Below, piece after piece: positions 10,654-23,823 of a stretch of DNA of 64,000 nucleotides. The translations under genes were made by a program, and so were the position numbers. The notes under the pieces are model-generated. The model made no database searches. It was not told where the DNA came from and was given only the letters and a program-made list of their open reading frames with translations. Numbering within the stretch: the first letter of the stretch is position 1; each line of letters begins with the position of its first letter. The DNA lies in the NCBI GenBank assembly GCA_019914945.1, contig CM034106.1, positions 7,316,001 to 7,380,000 on the forward strand, in the 5' to 3' direction. The stretch is from Typha latifolia. Its lineage: Eukaryota; Streptophyta; Magnoliopsida; Poales; Typhaceae.

Positions 10654-13473
10654 TTTATCTTTGGGCTATGGGCCACCTTAGGCCTATACATTAGTAATTA
10701 GTCTACACGATCGAGTTTCAGGTCAAACTTGGGCTTTGGTTTCAAGATGACCTATGAAAGGAGAGGCTAAGCTCAACCCAACGGAATTGGTCTCCTGTCA
10801 GGCTCTGGTGATATTTGCCATACATTTATATATTATTGAGGATACCTTCATATACTCATTCATGGCATGATGCTTCTTTCTGATTCATTTTATCCAATAT
10901 ATAATTTACTTTTTATTTAATATCACTAATTTGGGGTACGGTCTATTTACTGAGCATTTTACTCATAACTCTTTTTTTTTTTTTCTAACCCTCCAGATAT
11001 TATGGTATATGATAGCAATTTGAGATATCTTAAGAAAATATTTTATAACAAAGATGATGTGAGCTATAGACGTGAGATGGTATAGAAGATAATTTATCTA
11101 GATATTAAGTTGTACCATTATTTAATTTTTGTACTCCATTATATAAACAATAATTTGTATAATACGGATCGGATTATAGTGTACTTATATATCAGTTATT
11201 TTAGTTGTATCTTGATAGTTTGTTGTGGCCTATGTGAGCCATGTCAGATTATGTAGTTGTGTGGTATGATTATTGTGGATTTAGATATGGATATGTTAGC
11301 AGGTTTTATTTGATGATGTGTAATGGTCTAGTGTATATTATTGTAAACTTGGATATTCGTATGTTAGTAGATTTTTTTTAGTTAATAGTATAATTTATTT
11401 GGTGTTAGATTAATACAATCTCCCATAGATTAGGTTTAATTTATCTCATTATTCAAATCTGTGCAGGATCTTGTATGGAACTTTCAAAGGAGATTCTTGA
11501 AGATATAGCAGTCGGATTAACATAAAATTTTGACAAGTCATAGCCCTACAAAAGAGCTTTCCAACAAATCTAATTTTGATTACGTAAAGAGTTGGAGATA
11601 TAGTCAACCAAAATAGTAGAGAAACTCTACTCCCCATTGCAATTCATTTTTATTATGATTCCACACAACTTTGCATTCCTAACATACTTTATTGCTAAAA
11701 GATGAATATTTATTTAAGGTTATATATTTGGTTATATTACATCTATGCATACTCTCTAAATAATAGTGTGATATCACACTGAACCCTAACAAAATATGAC
11801 AAACAGAACTTTTTGCTAATAACATTAGATATTTTGACATAAAATGATCATGTATTGAGCGCATGCCCTACTTTTTTTTTTACTTTTTTTGTGTAGACTT
11901 TACTACTTTCTCCCCTGTTTAATAAGATATTAAATTTAAAAATATCTTCCCTTGCTTCCTTTCCTTTCTTATTTCTTCAACCTGAATAGACCTAGTTACC
12001 TTTTTTTCTCTTCATCCTCCCAATCTTCTCACTTCATCAACCATAAGCTTCCATTCTCCAAAAATGGTTCATTCTCTTTCATTCTCCACCAAGCTAGCTT
12101 GCAGATCTATGACATTACCCTTTTTATTCCCCTTTCGTCCTCCCTATTTCCTTCTCCATTTATCGACCACAAAATTTTTATTTTTTTTTAAAAATCTTTT
12201 ATTCTCTTCCAAGGCTTCAATTTAACTTGGCGATTGATGACCTTCAATGACAACACAATGAATATCAAAAGCAACTAAGTGAGGAGGGAAAGTTGTATTG
12301 CTACTATGGAATAAAGGTTGCGAATTTCTTTCATTGAGATAACTTTAGAAGAAGATAAGAAGGTTCTTTGAAATATGTAGATTTTAAAGTTAGATTCAAT
12401 AAATTAAATTTCATTAATTTAGAATATATATTATGAACTACTTAAATCTATTCATCATTGCAATATTTCAACTCTTGTGAGTTTTTATTGAGTGGATATT
12501 TTTGTATGTCTATGGGACAATTTTTTATTAGAGAGAGAGCCGTCATGATAGTATAATGAGTTGAATGAATTTAATTATCCAAAATTTGATCACAAGAAGC
12601 ATATGTCTAACTCTGTGTTGAAGTTTGAGATGATATTTCCTAATGCACAATCATTTAGGCTCTATTTGGTGGTATAATAAGCATAAACTTTTATTCTAAT
12701 ATAATGAGGTCTATATTATTGTAGTATCCAAACATCAGTTTGTCTCAATACTAATTTAGTAATACCTACTTATCTCTTTCATTACTTTATTAAGTTAAAC
12801 CAATTAAATATGAAGACAAAATTATTTTTTTACCCTTAAAAAAATATACCACATCAATCAACAATCATTTTAATCTTTCTCTCTTCACCTTCACAAGCTT
12901 TTAATAAAATATCTCATAAACTCACTTCTTATTCTAGTTTAGGGACCACTTTTTCATGTCAAATTAAAAATAATGATGACACCACTACCATTTTACCTAG
13001 GTTAAAAGGGACAAATAGTAAATTTTACTGGTCAAAATAGGTTTTCATATTTTTTAACCATATTTTAGGAAACAATGAGTATAACATGTTATTAATAGGT
13101 TAAACGTGTAAAATAGTTATTTAGCAATCAAAATAGGTGTTAATATTAGGTAATCTTTTTTAAGGGAAATTGGTTATTACATGTTAAAATTGTTGAAATA
13201 TCATGTATTTGATATGAATACTTTATTAATGATGGATTAGTGATGGAATTAAAAGAGATTAAAGAATATTTTATTATCATATATTCACTTGTTCAAAACT
13301 ATAAAGAGAAGTGAATGGAATTTGGTTTTAAAATGGGTATCATGGCAATGAAAAATTAAGAGAATTGAGTTTAATACCATACTCGATATCTGAAAAATAT
13401 TAGTATGGTATGTAAGTGTTAAATTTCTTATTGGTTTTGGGCCCCAAAAGGGATACATATTCTATTGGTAAAT
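10654..13473. other. Intergenic AT-rich DNA, retroelement-like fragments
   Basis: 10680-11400 resembles non-coding retroelement DNA: a 'tttactgagcattttactcataac' type stretch, then a poly-T tract and CAG. 11,950-12,200 has a plus-strand open frame of low-complexity Ser/Phe content with no domain. 12658 starts 'ggctctatttggtgg', a MITE-like opening whose partner end was not found. No gene is supported. Confidence 0.45.
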
Positions 13474-14123
13474 GATACTTTGCAAATTAACTCACACATG
13501 CGTGCCGCCCGGCCCAGCTCGGCTTGGTTCTGTTCGTGCGCTTGAGTCAAGTCCAAATTTATTTTTTGCCTGATAGAGGTTCGGATTTGATCTTCTTCAG
13601 GTCTGATTCAGTTTGTTGAACCCGAAGTGGTGTGCCATTTCAAAATATTAGTTAGTTGTTAGTTGAACCCAAAATGATGCATCCCTTCGTATTAAAACTA
13701 TGAATTAGTTTTGACATGACAAAATGCATCCATTTATGACCAGATCTAACAGTTTGTTCAAATCCGTTCGTCGTGCCTCTTTACTACTATAAATAAGTCA
13801 TCAGTCTGCATTTGTTAATTACAAAATTTTATTCATTCTATTCATACGTTGAGTCTTATATCTACATTTAAGAGAGAGTACTGCATAGTTCAGGTTTGAT
13901 AGGGCATTCGAATAGCAGCTTCTTTTCGAGTGCAAGGTAATCGTTGTATCTTAGAATACCTACATCCACTATTCCATAATTAATCGATGGAGGGCAAATT
14001 AGTCTTAAGAAAATAATGTCCAACACTAGACTTGACTATATAGAATTTTACATTTTGTAGTCTGTAATTTTATTTAAATTTATTTCATTTATTGGATCAA
14101 ATTTGTTGTGACTTTTGGAATTA
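13474..14123 (+). repeat. Tandem repeat unit 1 (~650 bp)
   Basis: It begins 'gatactttgcaaattaactc' and ends 'acttttggaatta'. It is repeated directly next door with mostly point differences. It contains 'ctactataaataag', a TATA-like site, near 13786. There is no coding content. It could be a duplicated LTR or another promoter-bearing repeat. Confidence 0.8.
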
Positions 14124-14763
14124 GATACTATGCAAATTAACTCACACACGTGCGCTGCCCAACCCGACTTGATTCGGTTTGGTTCGTGCGCGTGGGTCAA
14201 GTCTAAATTTATTTTTTTGCCTAATACAAGCTTGGATCTGGTCTGGTTCGGATTGGGTTTGGTTGGTTGAATCCGAAGTGGTGTGCCTATTCAGATTATT
14301 AGTTAGCTGTTAGTTGAATCTAAAATGGTGCATCCCTTCACATTAAAACTGTTAATCAGTTTTGACCTAAAAAAATACATCCATTCATGACCAGCCGTTC
14401 ACAATCTTTTGTCGTGCCTCTTTAGTGCTATAAATAAGCCTTCAATCTGCATTCATTAATGACAAATTTTATTCATTCTATTCATACATTGAGTCTTCAG
14501 TCTACATTTGAGAGAGAGTATTGCATAGTTTAGGTTTGATAGGGCATTCGAATAACAACTTTCTTTCGAATGCAAGATTGTCGTTATATTCTGGAAGGCC
14601 AACATCCACTATTCCATAATCAATCGATGGAGGGTGAATTGGTCGTAAGAAAATAGTATCTAACATTGGACTCAACTATACGAAATTTTAAATTTTGTAA
14701 TATGTAGGTTTATTTAAATTTATTTTATTTATTGGATCAAATTTGTATGACTTTTGAAATTAG
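14124..14763 (+). repeat. Tandem repeat unit 2 (~640 bp)
   Basis: It begins 'gatactatgcaaattaactc' and ends 'acttttgaaatta'. The period relative to unit 1 is 650 bp near the start. It keeps the 'gctataaataag' motif near 14428 and the 'ttcattctattcatac' block. Confidence 0.8.
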
Positions 14764-16150
14764 ATTGTTACCACTAACAAAAATCATATTAGTGCGCATT
14801 TTTCCGATAAAACTAAACACAAGTAATGGTTAATTTAATATTATGTATTAATATTTTATCCATCCACTAAAGGATATTTTGGTTAATGGGTATAAAATCT
14901 CATCAATTCCAAAAATCCAAAAGTAATTTCACTATTCTCCTCCATTTTAATTTGAAATTCATCACATCAAGTATAATAATTATATCACTGCACCCGATAA
15001 ATTAGCACCATAATAGCTTAAACTATTATAAGGTTTTCTATGCAAGTTTAGAAAATAAGCATAACTAAAGTAGTTTGATAGTTATTTCACAACTAAAAAG
15101 CATTTTAGATAATTACTAAAAGAATTTCATATTAAAGAAGGTGCGATCACGAGGAGAGATATAAAAATCTAGACCAACTAGATAAAAGAGATATAGAAAG
15201 TCAAAACTAAGTCAAACTAGAAAAGTCTAAATCCTAATAGGTTTAGAAAATCGAATCCAAATCTAAAACCAGAAAGAAAAAATGCCAAAATATCAAGATG
15301 GTTTTTTTAACGTAAAAAATTCTCATTTAATGAAGAGAAAAAAATCATAGATTTGATAAACCTCTCCGATCAATCTATTTTATATTCAAACATATATACA
15401 AGTTTTATTTATAATTAATATTACTTTACTTTGGGTGATTTCTTTGAATGAAGTCCTTTTTTTAGTCGAACTTTCTATGTTGATAAACTACACAGTGAAA
15501 TAGATCGCTCTTTGTTAATTGTCCTCAACTCGACATAGATCACTTGAAGAAGATAATATACGTGTTTGTTGTCCTTTAAAATCCCCCGTTGCCTCACTAC
15601 ATGGATGATGATCTCTAAGCAATAAACATAAGAAAGTTCACCTAAGCTTTAGTAGAAAATATGTTTCTTGAGGAAAGTAGAACTCTCAAATAATTAATTT
15701 TTAATATCCCTTGAGTTCTCTACCTTAATCTGACCTTTGGTATCCTTTTATAAATATGGTAGAATGTACTTAATTTGTTCTAGTAGATTCCTAAAAGAAA
15801 ATACTAAGTTTGAATAAGATTTAGAAGTTTCATATTTCTGATCAGACTATTGAGTACGTATCTAGCCCCAAGTTGCACATTGAGTCGTATGCAAACTTTG
15901 TGTCGCGGTGCGAACCTCACTATCTCGATGCTCATTCAGCCTACAAAACTAAAAGCATGTTGTTTTGACTTGATTTCTCTTTCATTTTTTGATCTTTTTT
16001 GTATGAGCATTCTTCCACAAATTATATGTCTTGATTTAATATTAAAACTAGATTGTGCAACATATTAAGTGTTTTGTGTCCATAAATTTGCAATTACATA
16101 ATTTTGCACTTATAGAACAAAATAAATATTAATATATTAACAATGAGCCT
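14764..16150. other. Intergenic, no gene seen
   Basis: AT-rich sequence without recognisable coding segments. The 72-codon frame at 15850-16068 has no family signature. Confidence 0.5.
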
Positions 16151-17230
16151 TCTGGCATAAGTATTGTATGCAAGAATGGATGTGAGTTTTAAGGTGCATG
16201 CTTCTTTATTGGAAGACACAAGTTTTTTCCAAGTTAAAAGCCTCGTAAAATAAATGTGGAAGAGTTTATACTAACAATACAACTAATTCTACTTAGTCGT
16301 CCAAAAAGCATAGGAATCATTTAGTTGATACTCTTGATTGGAAAGTGAAATTAATAAAAAGAACAATTAGGAAATGTTGGATGTTTAATGCATTATAGAT
16401 GTAAGTGTGTAGGGCTAAAAAAAGCTCTTGAAAAAATAGAGGGTGACCATAGCCAACAATATACTAGAATATGAGAATATTGTGAGATTATTAGGAGACA
16501 AAATTTAGGAAATACAACTATGTTGAATGTAGAGATGCCACTTTGGGTACTGCACCAACATTCCAATGTTTTTATTATATATGATGCTTAAATTAAAAAT
16601 TTCCTTGAAGGTCTTAGGCCTATAATGGTCTTGATGCATATCATCTAGAAGGAATTTTTGGAGGCTAGCTAATATATGATATTGGATATGCAACAATTAA
16701 ATATACCCATTGATTGTTGGTGTTGTAGAATTAGAATGCCAAAAGAATTAGGCCTGGTTTTTAGAGAATTTGATTTGACAAAGAAAGAACATTTATTTTA
16801 GACAAGAAGAAGGTACAATTTGACACAAGATAGGTATTTATTTCTTATCGATTAGAAACACCAAGATGCTAATGAGGCATTCAATGTACATAAAATATGG
16901 AAGCGATATATAATCACAATAATGGAAATGATTAGAAGACGGCTTATGACAAGTTACCTAGTGAGGCTACAATTTGGAAATATCTTACAGAGCAATATTT
17001 GTCAAATAAAATTGGAGGAAAAGAAATACGAGGCAAAATCATTTGAACCATTATATACTAGCGGAAGAAATTTTAAAACAAAATCAGCATATATGACTTT
17101 CATTGTTGACTTAGGACATAGTGTCTGAAGAATTTGTGTGGGAGTTTTAGCATACTTCAAACAAATTGCAGTGATTGCATTCATTAGAAGTTTCCGCTAC
17201 AACTTAAAAAGCAATTACAAGCCTTAATCA
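16150..17230 (+). pseudogene. Dead Mutator-like (MULE, MURA) transposase
   Basis: With several frameshifts and stops, the plus strand encodes pieces in MURA order. First is a KAKRxALE-like segment (RAKKKALEKIEGDHSQQY, then EYCEIIRRQNLGNTT) at about 16410-16520. Next is the catalytic-region segment GLDAYHLEGIFGG at about 16625-16665, matching the family GLDGCHLKG.(Y/F)GG. Last is the C-terminal ITIMEMIRRRLMTSY...FIVDLGHSV at about 16915-17127, matching the region before the SWIM finger. This is clear homology to a mobile-element transposase, long inactive. Terminal inverted repeats were not found. Confidence 0.8.
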
Positions 17231-19471
17231 ATAATGGGTTGCTTGCTTATCTAGAATTAAATGCTTATTGTGATCACCATAAAGCAAAAATAAAAATAAA
17301 AAAAGTCACCATCTCTTGTTTTCTCTAGCCTGCAATAAGGTAAATTAGCAATTCCTTAGTCCTCTTACAATCTCTTGACTAGCTCCTTCCATGACAGAGC
17401 TTTTCTAAATTATCAATCATCTATACGTTCTAAAGCCAAAATCTTCGACTCTGGGAGAAATAAACCAAGAAAAGATATAAGAATTTTCTTTCAGCACTTA
17501 CAACAAATCTGATATTAATTAGAACAATATAGTAGTGTATGCAACTCTTTATCATCTTGAAATGCATGCAAGCCCATAAATCTCTTCTCCAGGTTGAGAT
17601 CCTAATAACAACTATTAATTCACAATGGCAAGACTATCTTTTTTTTTAAGTGATGGGTTGGCGATGGTGCAGCTTCTACTAGAAACCATGCGGGGAAGTA
17701 AAGATGTGGGAAAGACAAGTTGAAGGCTTAAGCAAATAAGGGCAAACCCCTTTTTAGGTCAGCTTGGGGAAAGAGATGGAGCAAAATCATCCAAAAATTA
17801 TTTTCCTCATAAAGAGGGTAATTTTAAGCATACATATATTTATATATAACTTATCTCTTTGGCATGTAATACTTTCTGTCAAATTAGCTAACAATAGACT
17901 AATAGATAGGTTTATTAGTAGATTTCCAAAAATCTAGGGACAATTTGTAGGATGATTTATACAATTTTATTCTAGAGGAATGTGAAGTGATACCGAGTCA
18001 AAAGCATCAGAGAGTAAAATGTACTTAAGCCAAGGATTAACTTACAGTGGTATTCAGTAATCAAAGAGGTAGGACAAATTGTTGTAACTTGGTAAGTATA
18101 TTTCTGTTGATGAGCTTTGCAAAATGCTCAGCAGTTACTTGAATCAAGTGAAAAAAAAAGAACATGTAATGTTGTTTTGTTTCTCTCTTTTCCTTCTGAA
18201 AGAAGAATATGCGACGATATGTTAAAAGACAAGGTCTCTGCTTGCTAGTGTTCTCAAATCCCTGTGAAATTAACCTCTACTCCCCTATGCAATCATCATT
18301 ACTCTGCATCAGAATGGCACCATGAATGTTTCTTTCGCACCATGCAGCAGGTTGGTAGATCAGTAAACTACTTATGAAGCCAAAAGCATTAAAAGAAAAG
18401 CTGGACATTGAAAGAAAAAAAAAAAAAGGCAATCTAACAAAGAGAAATTTTCTCATTTTAGCAACCTGCCTATTCACCATCTTCAACTCGATGCATGAAT
18501 TCTTCGTTGGATCATCTGAAAACACCCCAAATGAAAATGCAGGGATTGCTAAGGATGCTTTTCGATGATTTAAAAAGAAAATATAAGAGTTGAATTAAAA
18601 ATAATGAAAAGTGTAATACTTTGACGAGGCAGAGAGGGCAATGAGAACATCCATAACAAATAACAGAAACATTCAAGTATTCAGCAAAATTGTGCAACAA
18701 ACACTACTATGACTCGATCAAAATATTGTTTCTTTTTCCTAAAAAATTTAGTTACAAAGCAATCATCAAAACTTTTGCCCAAGCAACCAAACTCTTCGGC
18801 TTCCAGAAATATTTCGTCGCCACCAAAGTTCCAAGGAAGGCAGTCTATCTGAAGTGTTGTTTTACGAATCATTAGCTTGTTTTCCAAATTGTTGATAGCT
18901 ATGCAGTTAACCAAAGCTCAAGTCTGTAGAAGGCAAATGCCCAAGAATAATAACTCTCAGCAGTTCTTGACGACTGACTTACTGAGACGAAACCAATGTA
19001 GGGCAAGCACCCTTTAGCAGATTTCCCCCCAAAAGTTGTTGTATTCTTATGCATGAAGATTTCACGTATTCTGAACAATTTCAGTTGGCTTTGTACAGTC
19101 AAATATCTAAGGGTATGACTTTGGAGTTGGCAACCTTTAGAAGAAATTCAACATTTGAAATGAAAGGCTTACAGGACTGTAGATCTTCTGCCTTTGCAAC
19201 GAAAAGAATCTAAAACCAGATAAACAATCACACTCACACACGCTCATTATAAAACTTTTGCAGATAACATCATGAGTTTACTATCAGAGAATCAATTAAA
19301 GCTCCACTGTGTGCCCCATACAGAAAGTCAAGGGGGCACTGTTAGCATGGTCTGAACAAAAGAAAGATTTTTGGCATGTTACTAGAGCTCCGCGCCACAG
19401 AGAATCTAGGGTAAAAGAAGTTAACAGAACAGAAAATAACAGATAGAAGAATAATTTACTTGCTCATGGCA
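17231..19471. other. Region downstream of SFT2, no gene seen
   Basis: AT-rich DNA. Open frames at 18277-19102 on both strands overlap each other and have no conserved motif. The part nearest 19471 probably holds the SFT2 3'UTR, but no decisive poly(A) signal could be picked. Confidence 0.5.
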
Positions 19472-22400
19472 TCACCTGCCAAAGCACTTTAGAATCGAAG
19501 AAATAAGAGTTGAAGAAAGAAACTTTAATCCAGCAGATCCTCCAGGGAAGTACGAAATAGCATAATATGTGAGAGCAAGAACCTAGCAAAGACAAGTACA
19601 AATGTCTGTATCAGTTGAAATTCTCTTAATGTTGCTTCTACAACTATCAAGCACAATTTGAAAAATGTAGTTAGCTAATTGCCAAAGTATTGTAGTGAAA
19701 AAAAAATAAGTCGTAGCACTGTATGAGTATTACTAAGTTTGGCGTGCAATTGAAGGATCCAATTTTTTCTTACCACATTAGTCAACCAAAACTAAACCAT
19801 ATGGGGTCGGTTATAGGGGTGGCAATCGGGTCGGGTTAGTCAGGTTTGGGTTGGGTCAAGATAGTACAAACACTAACATGACCCATTTATTAAATGGGTC
19901 AAATTTTCTAAACACGAACACAACCCATTTAACCCGTTTATTAAACGGGTCAAATTTTCTAAACACGAACACAACCCGTTTAACCCGTCTAATAAATAAA
20001 TTATATTTTTTACACATTTAACCCGTTTACACGACACACGCGACACAATTAACCCGTTTACACTTTACACATGGCAAAATTAACCTCTTTACACACACGA
20101 TTAATCATCCATTAACACCTCACTGGTTTACAAGATTACTAACCAAACTAACAAAAAAATCACATACACAAATCCAAATCTAATAGATTTACAATATTAC
20201 GGTAATATTTAGTAAAAAAAAATTCAACGGGATTGTCGGAGTTAGCTTTGGAATCTTCTCGATCCCCAACGGTGGAGGCATTGTCAAAGTTGGCGAAGCG
20301 ACACCGGAGATTGAAGTATCGGCAGCAGCGAGGCTTCAGGAGCGGATCTCCATGGCGATGGAGTCCTAACTCTGGCTCTCGTAGTGGCGAGCTCCTAATC
20401 TGCTGAGAAAGACGAGGCGGGAAAGGTGGTCAATGTGGCCAGAGATGGAGACTAAGGCCTAGGATGACGTCGAAGAGGAGGTTGCTCTTCTATTGTCACC
20501 CAAATCTTGGATCTGCCGAGGAAGACGAAGCAAGGAGGGATCTGGGCGGTGCAGCTAAAGAGATAGTCGGAGGAGAGTAAAAGCCCAAAAGGTAGCAGAG
20601 AAAAGAAGGGAGGGCGGAGATTTCGCTAGAGAGGAGGTTTTTGTTTTTATTAACCGCTGGATAAGATTGTGAAAGGTAGCAGAGGAGAGGAAAGAAGGGA
20701 GTGAGAGGTAGCTGAGGGAGAAGGGGAGAGCGGGGATGTTGCCGGAGAGGAAAGTGAGAGGTAGCGTTGGGGAGAGGCTTGCCGATTGTGGAGAGTGAGA
20801 GGTAGACACTGGTGGGGAAAGGACGATGGTAGATTGTGATATGGTGGAGGCGGCTGGGTGAGATGGTGAGAGTGTGAGATAGGGTAGGGTAGGTTAGAAG
20901 TTTTATTTATATATATTAACAGGTTATAGGTTCGCAGGCTGACTCGACCCGACTCGTTACTTAAACATATCATTGGTATAAACCCGAACACGATCCGATT
21001 ATTAATTGGGTTAGGTGGGTTGACTCGTTTACGACCTAAATCCAATTAAGAGCCGGATTATGATGTCGGGTTATCAGGTTGGGTCAATATTTGCCACCCC
21101 TAGTTGGTTAAAGCACAACTCATAATAGAGAAGGCTCAAAAATAAAAATAAAAAATTCTAAAAGTCTGTCAATTCTGATACCAACTCTAAAAGTCGATGC
21201 CAAATTTCCATGATCTATTACTAGTGGATGAAGCATGATGACAATATTGTTTAGACTAATAATCAGCCAAGAAATCAGTAAATAGCACGAGGTGGAAGGT
21301 CATCAATCATCTTTCCAGAATAATAGGTCATACATTTCTTGATCAGTCAGCAAAATTGCGCGAAACAATATTAGAATAAACCAAAATAGCAAACGAGATT
21401 TACTACCTGAAGTGCAGAGAAGAGAACAGAGAGGATGTAACTATGAAGCACCATTGACACATAGATGGTTCCAACCATGCTGCCAACAAATCCCAGAGTG
21501 AAAGGAAGTCTCTGAAACAAACATACCACAACCCACATTACATAAACCATCATTACAGCAAAAATTTGGAGAAAATTAAAGATTTATTATTATATATCTG
21601 TTTGCCAGAAAAGAAGAAATACACGAAACTAAGACAATCTTAGGGATTTATTATTGCATATATCTCATCAAATTGATACATTCCACAAAATCTACATATT
21701 TGAATTAGCTTCATCATCAAAATAAGCCTCTATAGAAACAAAGAATGAAGGTTTATATAGTCATTTTGAGAGAAATTAGGGTAAGTAATTTTATATAGTT
21801 AAGATAATTGATTTAACTATAGACAAGTTTCTTCGCATGAAAGGCAACCACTCACTGAGAGTACCTGGTGAATCTAGAATCTAGGTTGCATGGAAGGCAG
21901 AAAGAACAAAACTAAATTCTAAGGCTAAATTCAGGTGTACTCACTTTATTGCTCTCTTTAGCACGTATCTGTCTTACTCTCATGAAGCATTTGAAAAAAG
22001 AAATTAAAAAGAATTTGATCTTGCAAATACATGAACAATAAGAATCTTAAGATATTTAGATAAGTAATTTCTAGAATGGTCTTCAATCAAGAGTGTAAAG
22101 CTAATATGTGTTAAATTTCTAGTTTCCACATATTTGATTCCCAATACATTATACAAAAATTTCGAACATGAACTCTATGTAGTTGAATATAAATCTAACT
22201 TGCTTATTAACTAAGCATTCCCAGTGCAGAACGTGTAGAAAGAATATCTAATAAGCCAAAATAATGTTTGCAATGTATTTTATTCCCTCGAATGTTCTTC
22301 ACTTTGTTCAGACAATAGTTCCGGTTTATACACCAGAACAGATTCTGTTGAAAGTAACAAAAATTAAGACATACAGCTCAGAACAAAGTGGAATTGATTT

Positions 22401-23774
22401 TTCAACACATGTTATCATTTTCTGTTTCCAGCCACATTAAACTCTCAGATTGGCTAACATTTAGTAATTAATATCATGTCAAATTAAAATCCATCTGCTG
22501 ATAGTATCGTATCAGACCTGAGAACTTGAAATTGATGACTGCCATGATGACCCACAAATTACCTGAAGAATGACTAGTTACTTAGAAACTCTGAATACAA
22601 ACTACAAAAATCAAAATTTACTTGTTTATCTCTTAGACAATATCAAAGAAAAGTCTTAGAGACAACTAGCAGATCAACTTGAATTGAGAACATCACAAGC
22701 TTTTCTGGTAGCTTGGAATGAGCTTGTTCAGTTGTTAAATTAGTTGAGCTAGAGCTTGAATCTTAGGTTTGTCGCTTAGATGAGCTCAGGTTGAGTTGAT
22801 ATTTAGCTTGCTTGACTCAATTCAAATTGGCTTGAACATAAATATAATATATTGATAAAACTTGATAAGTAGTTATAATACTAAATATGCTACAACTGCT
22901 CAACCAGGTTGCATGTGTTCATTTCTTTTTCTGAAAACCTAAACTCTAGGCTGCGTTTGATTATTGGAATAAGTCCATTATTTTGGAATAAACCCCTTTT
23001 ATTCCAGAATAAGTGTGCCAAACAGGGGATAAGCTTTTAGAATAGGAAAATGGAATGAATCTTATGTTTTGGAATATCTCCATTCTATGTTTTGGCTGGA
23101 ATAAGTTTTTGGAATAACTCACCCGTTTATTCTACACCCCAAATGACCCATTTGCCCTCTTGGTAATACATTAGAATATGGTGATATATTATAGTTTGGA
23201 TTCAAGTTGAATAGTGTAATGTGACCATAATATACTTGGTAATATATTAAAATATTTTTATAGTAAAAAATGTTTAATGTGGGAGTCCCATTTATGATGC
23301 TATTTGTAATAGTATTTATATTATGTAAATTATGACGAATTAAGTTAAATTATGTTTTGGCCAAGAATTGTAAAAATCACCATGAGAAGATAATATAAAA
23401 GTTATAAAAGTTACTATTTATATTTAATTTTAAACCTATATCCTATCTTCCTCAAAATAATAAAAAATAAATAATAAATGTCTATTTACATTTAACTAGG
23501 AAAAGCGCAATAATGCCAATTCATTATTTGTATCCTTTATTCCAACTTTCACAACCACACACTATCTTACTCCATATTTTCATTCCAGAATGTATCCCTT
23601 TTTCGTACAACCAAACATATGATTGGAATTGGCATAAAAATTTCCTTTATTCTAGATTAAGTCCCAATTTTATTCCTATTCCAAATTTTTTTTAATTCCG
23701 CAACCAAATGGGCGCCTATATCAAATCAAATTCCAAAGTCCCTGTTTTCCTCTTCCATCCTTTCACAGTAGCAT

Positions 23775-23823
<49 letters not shown>

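Noticed and set aside
11952..12191. 79-codon Ser/Phe-rich frame
   Set aside because: Pyrimidine-rich low complexity, no homology signature.
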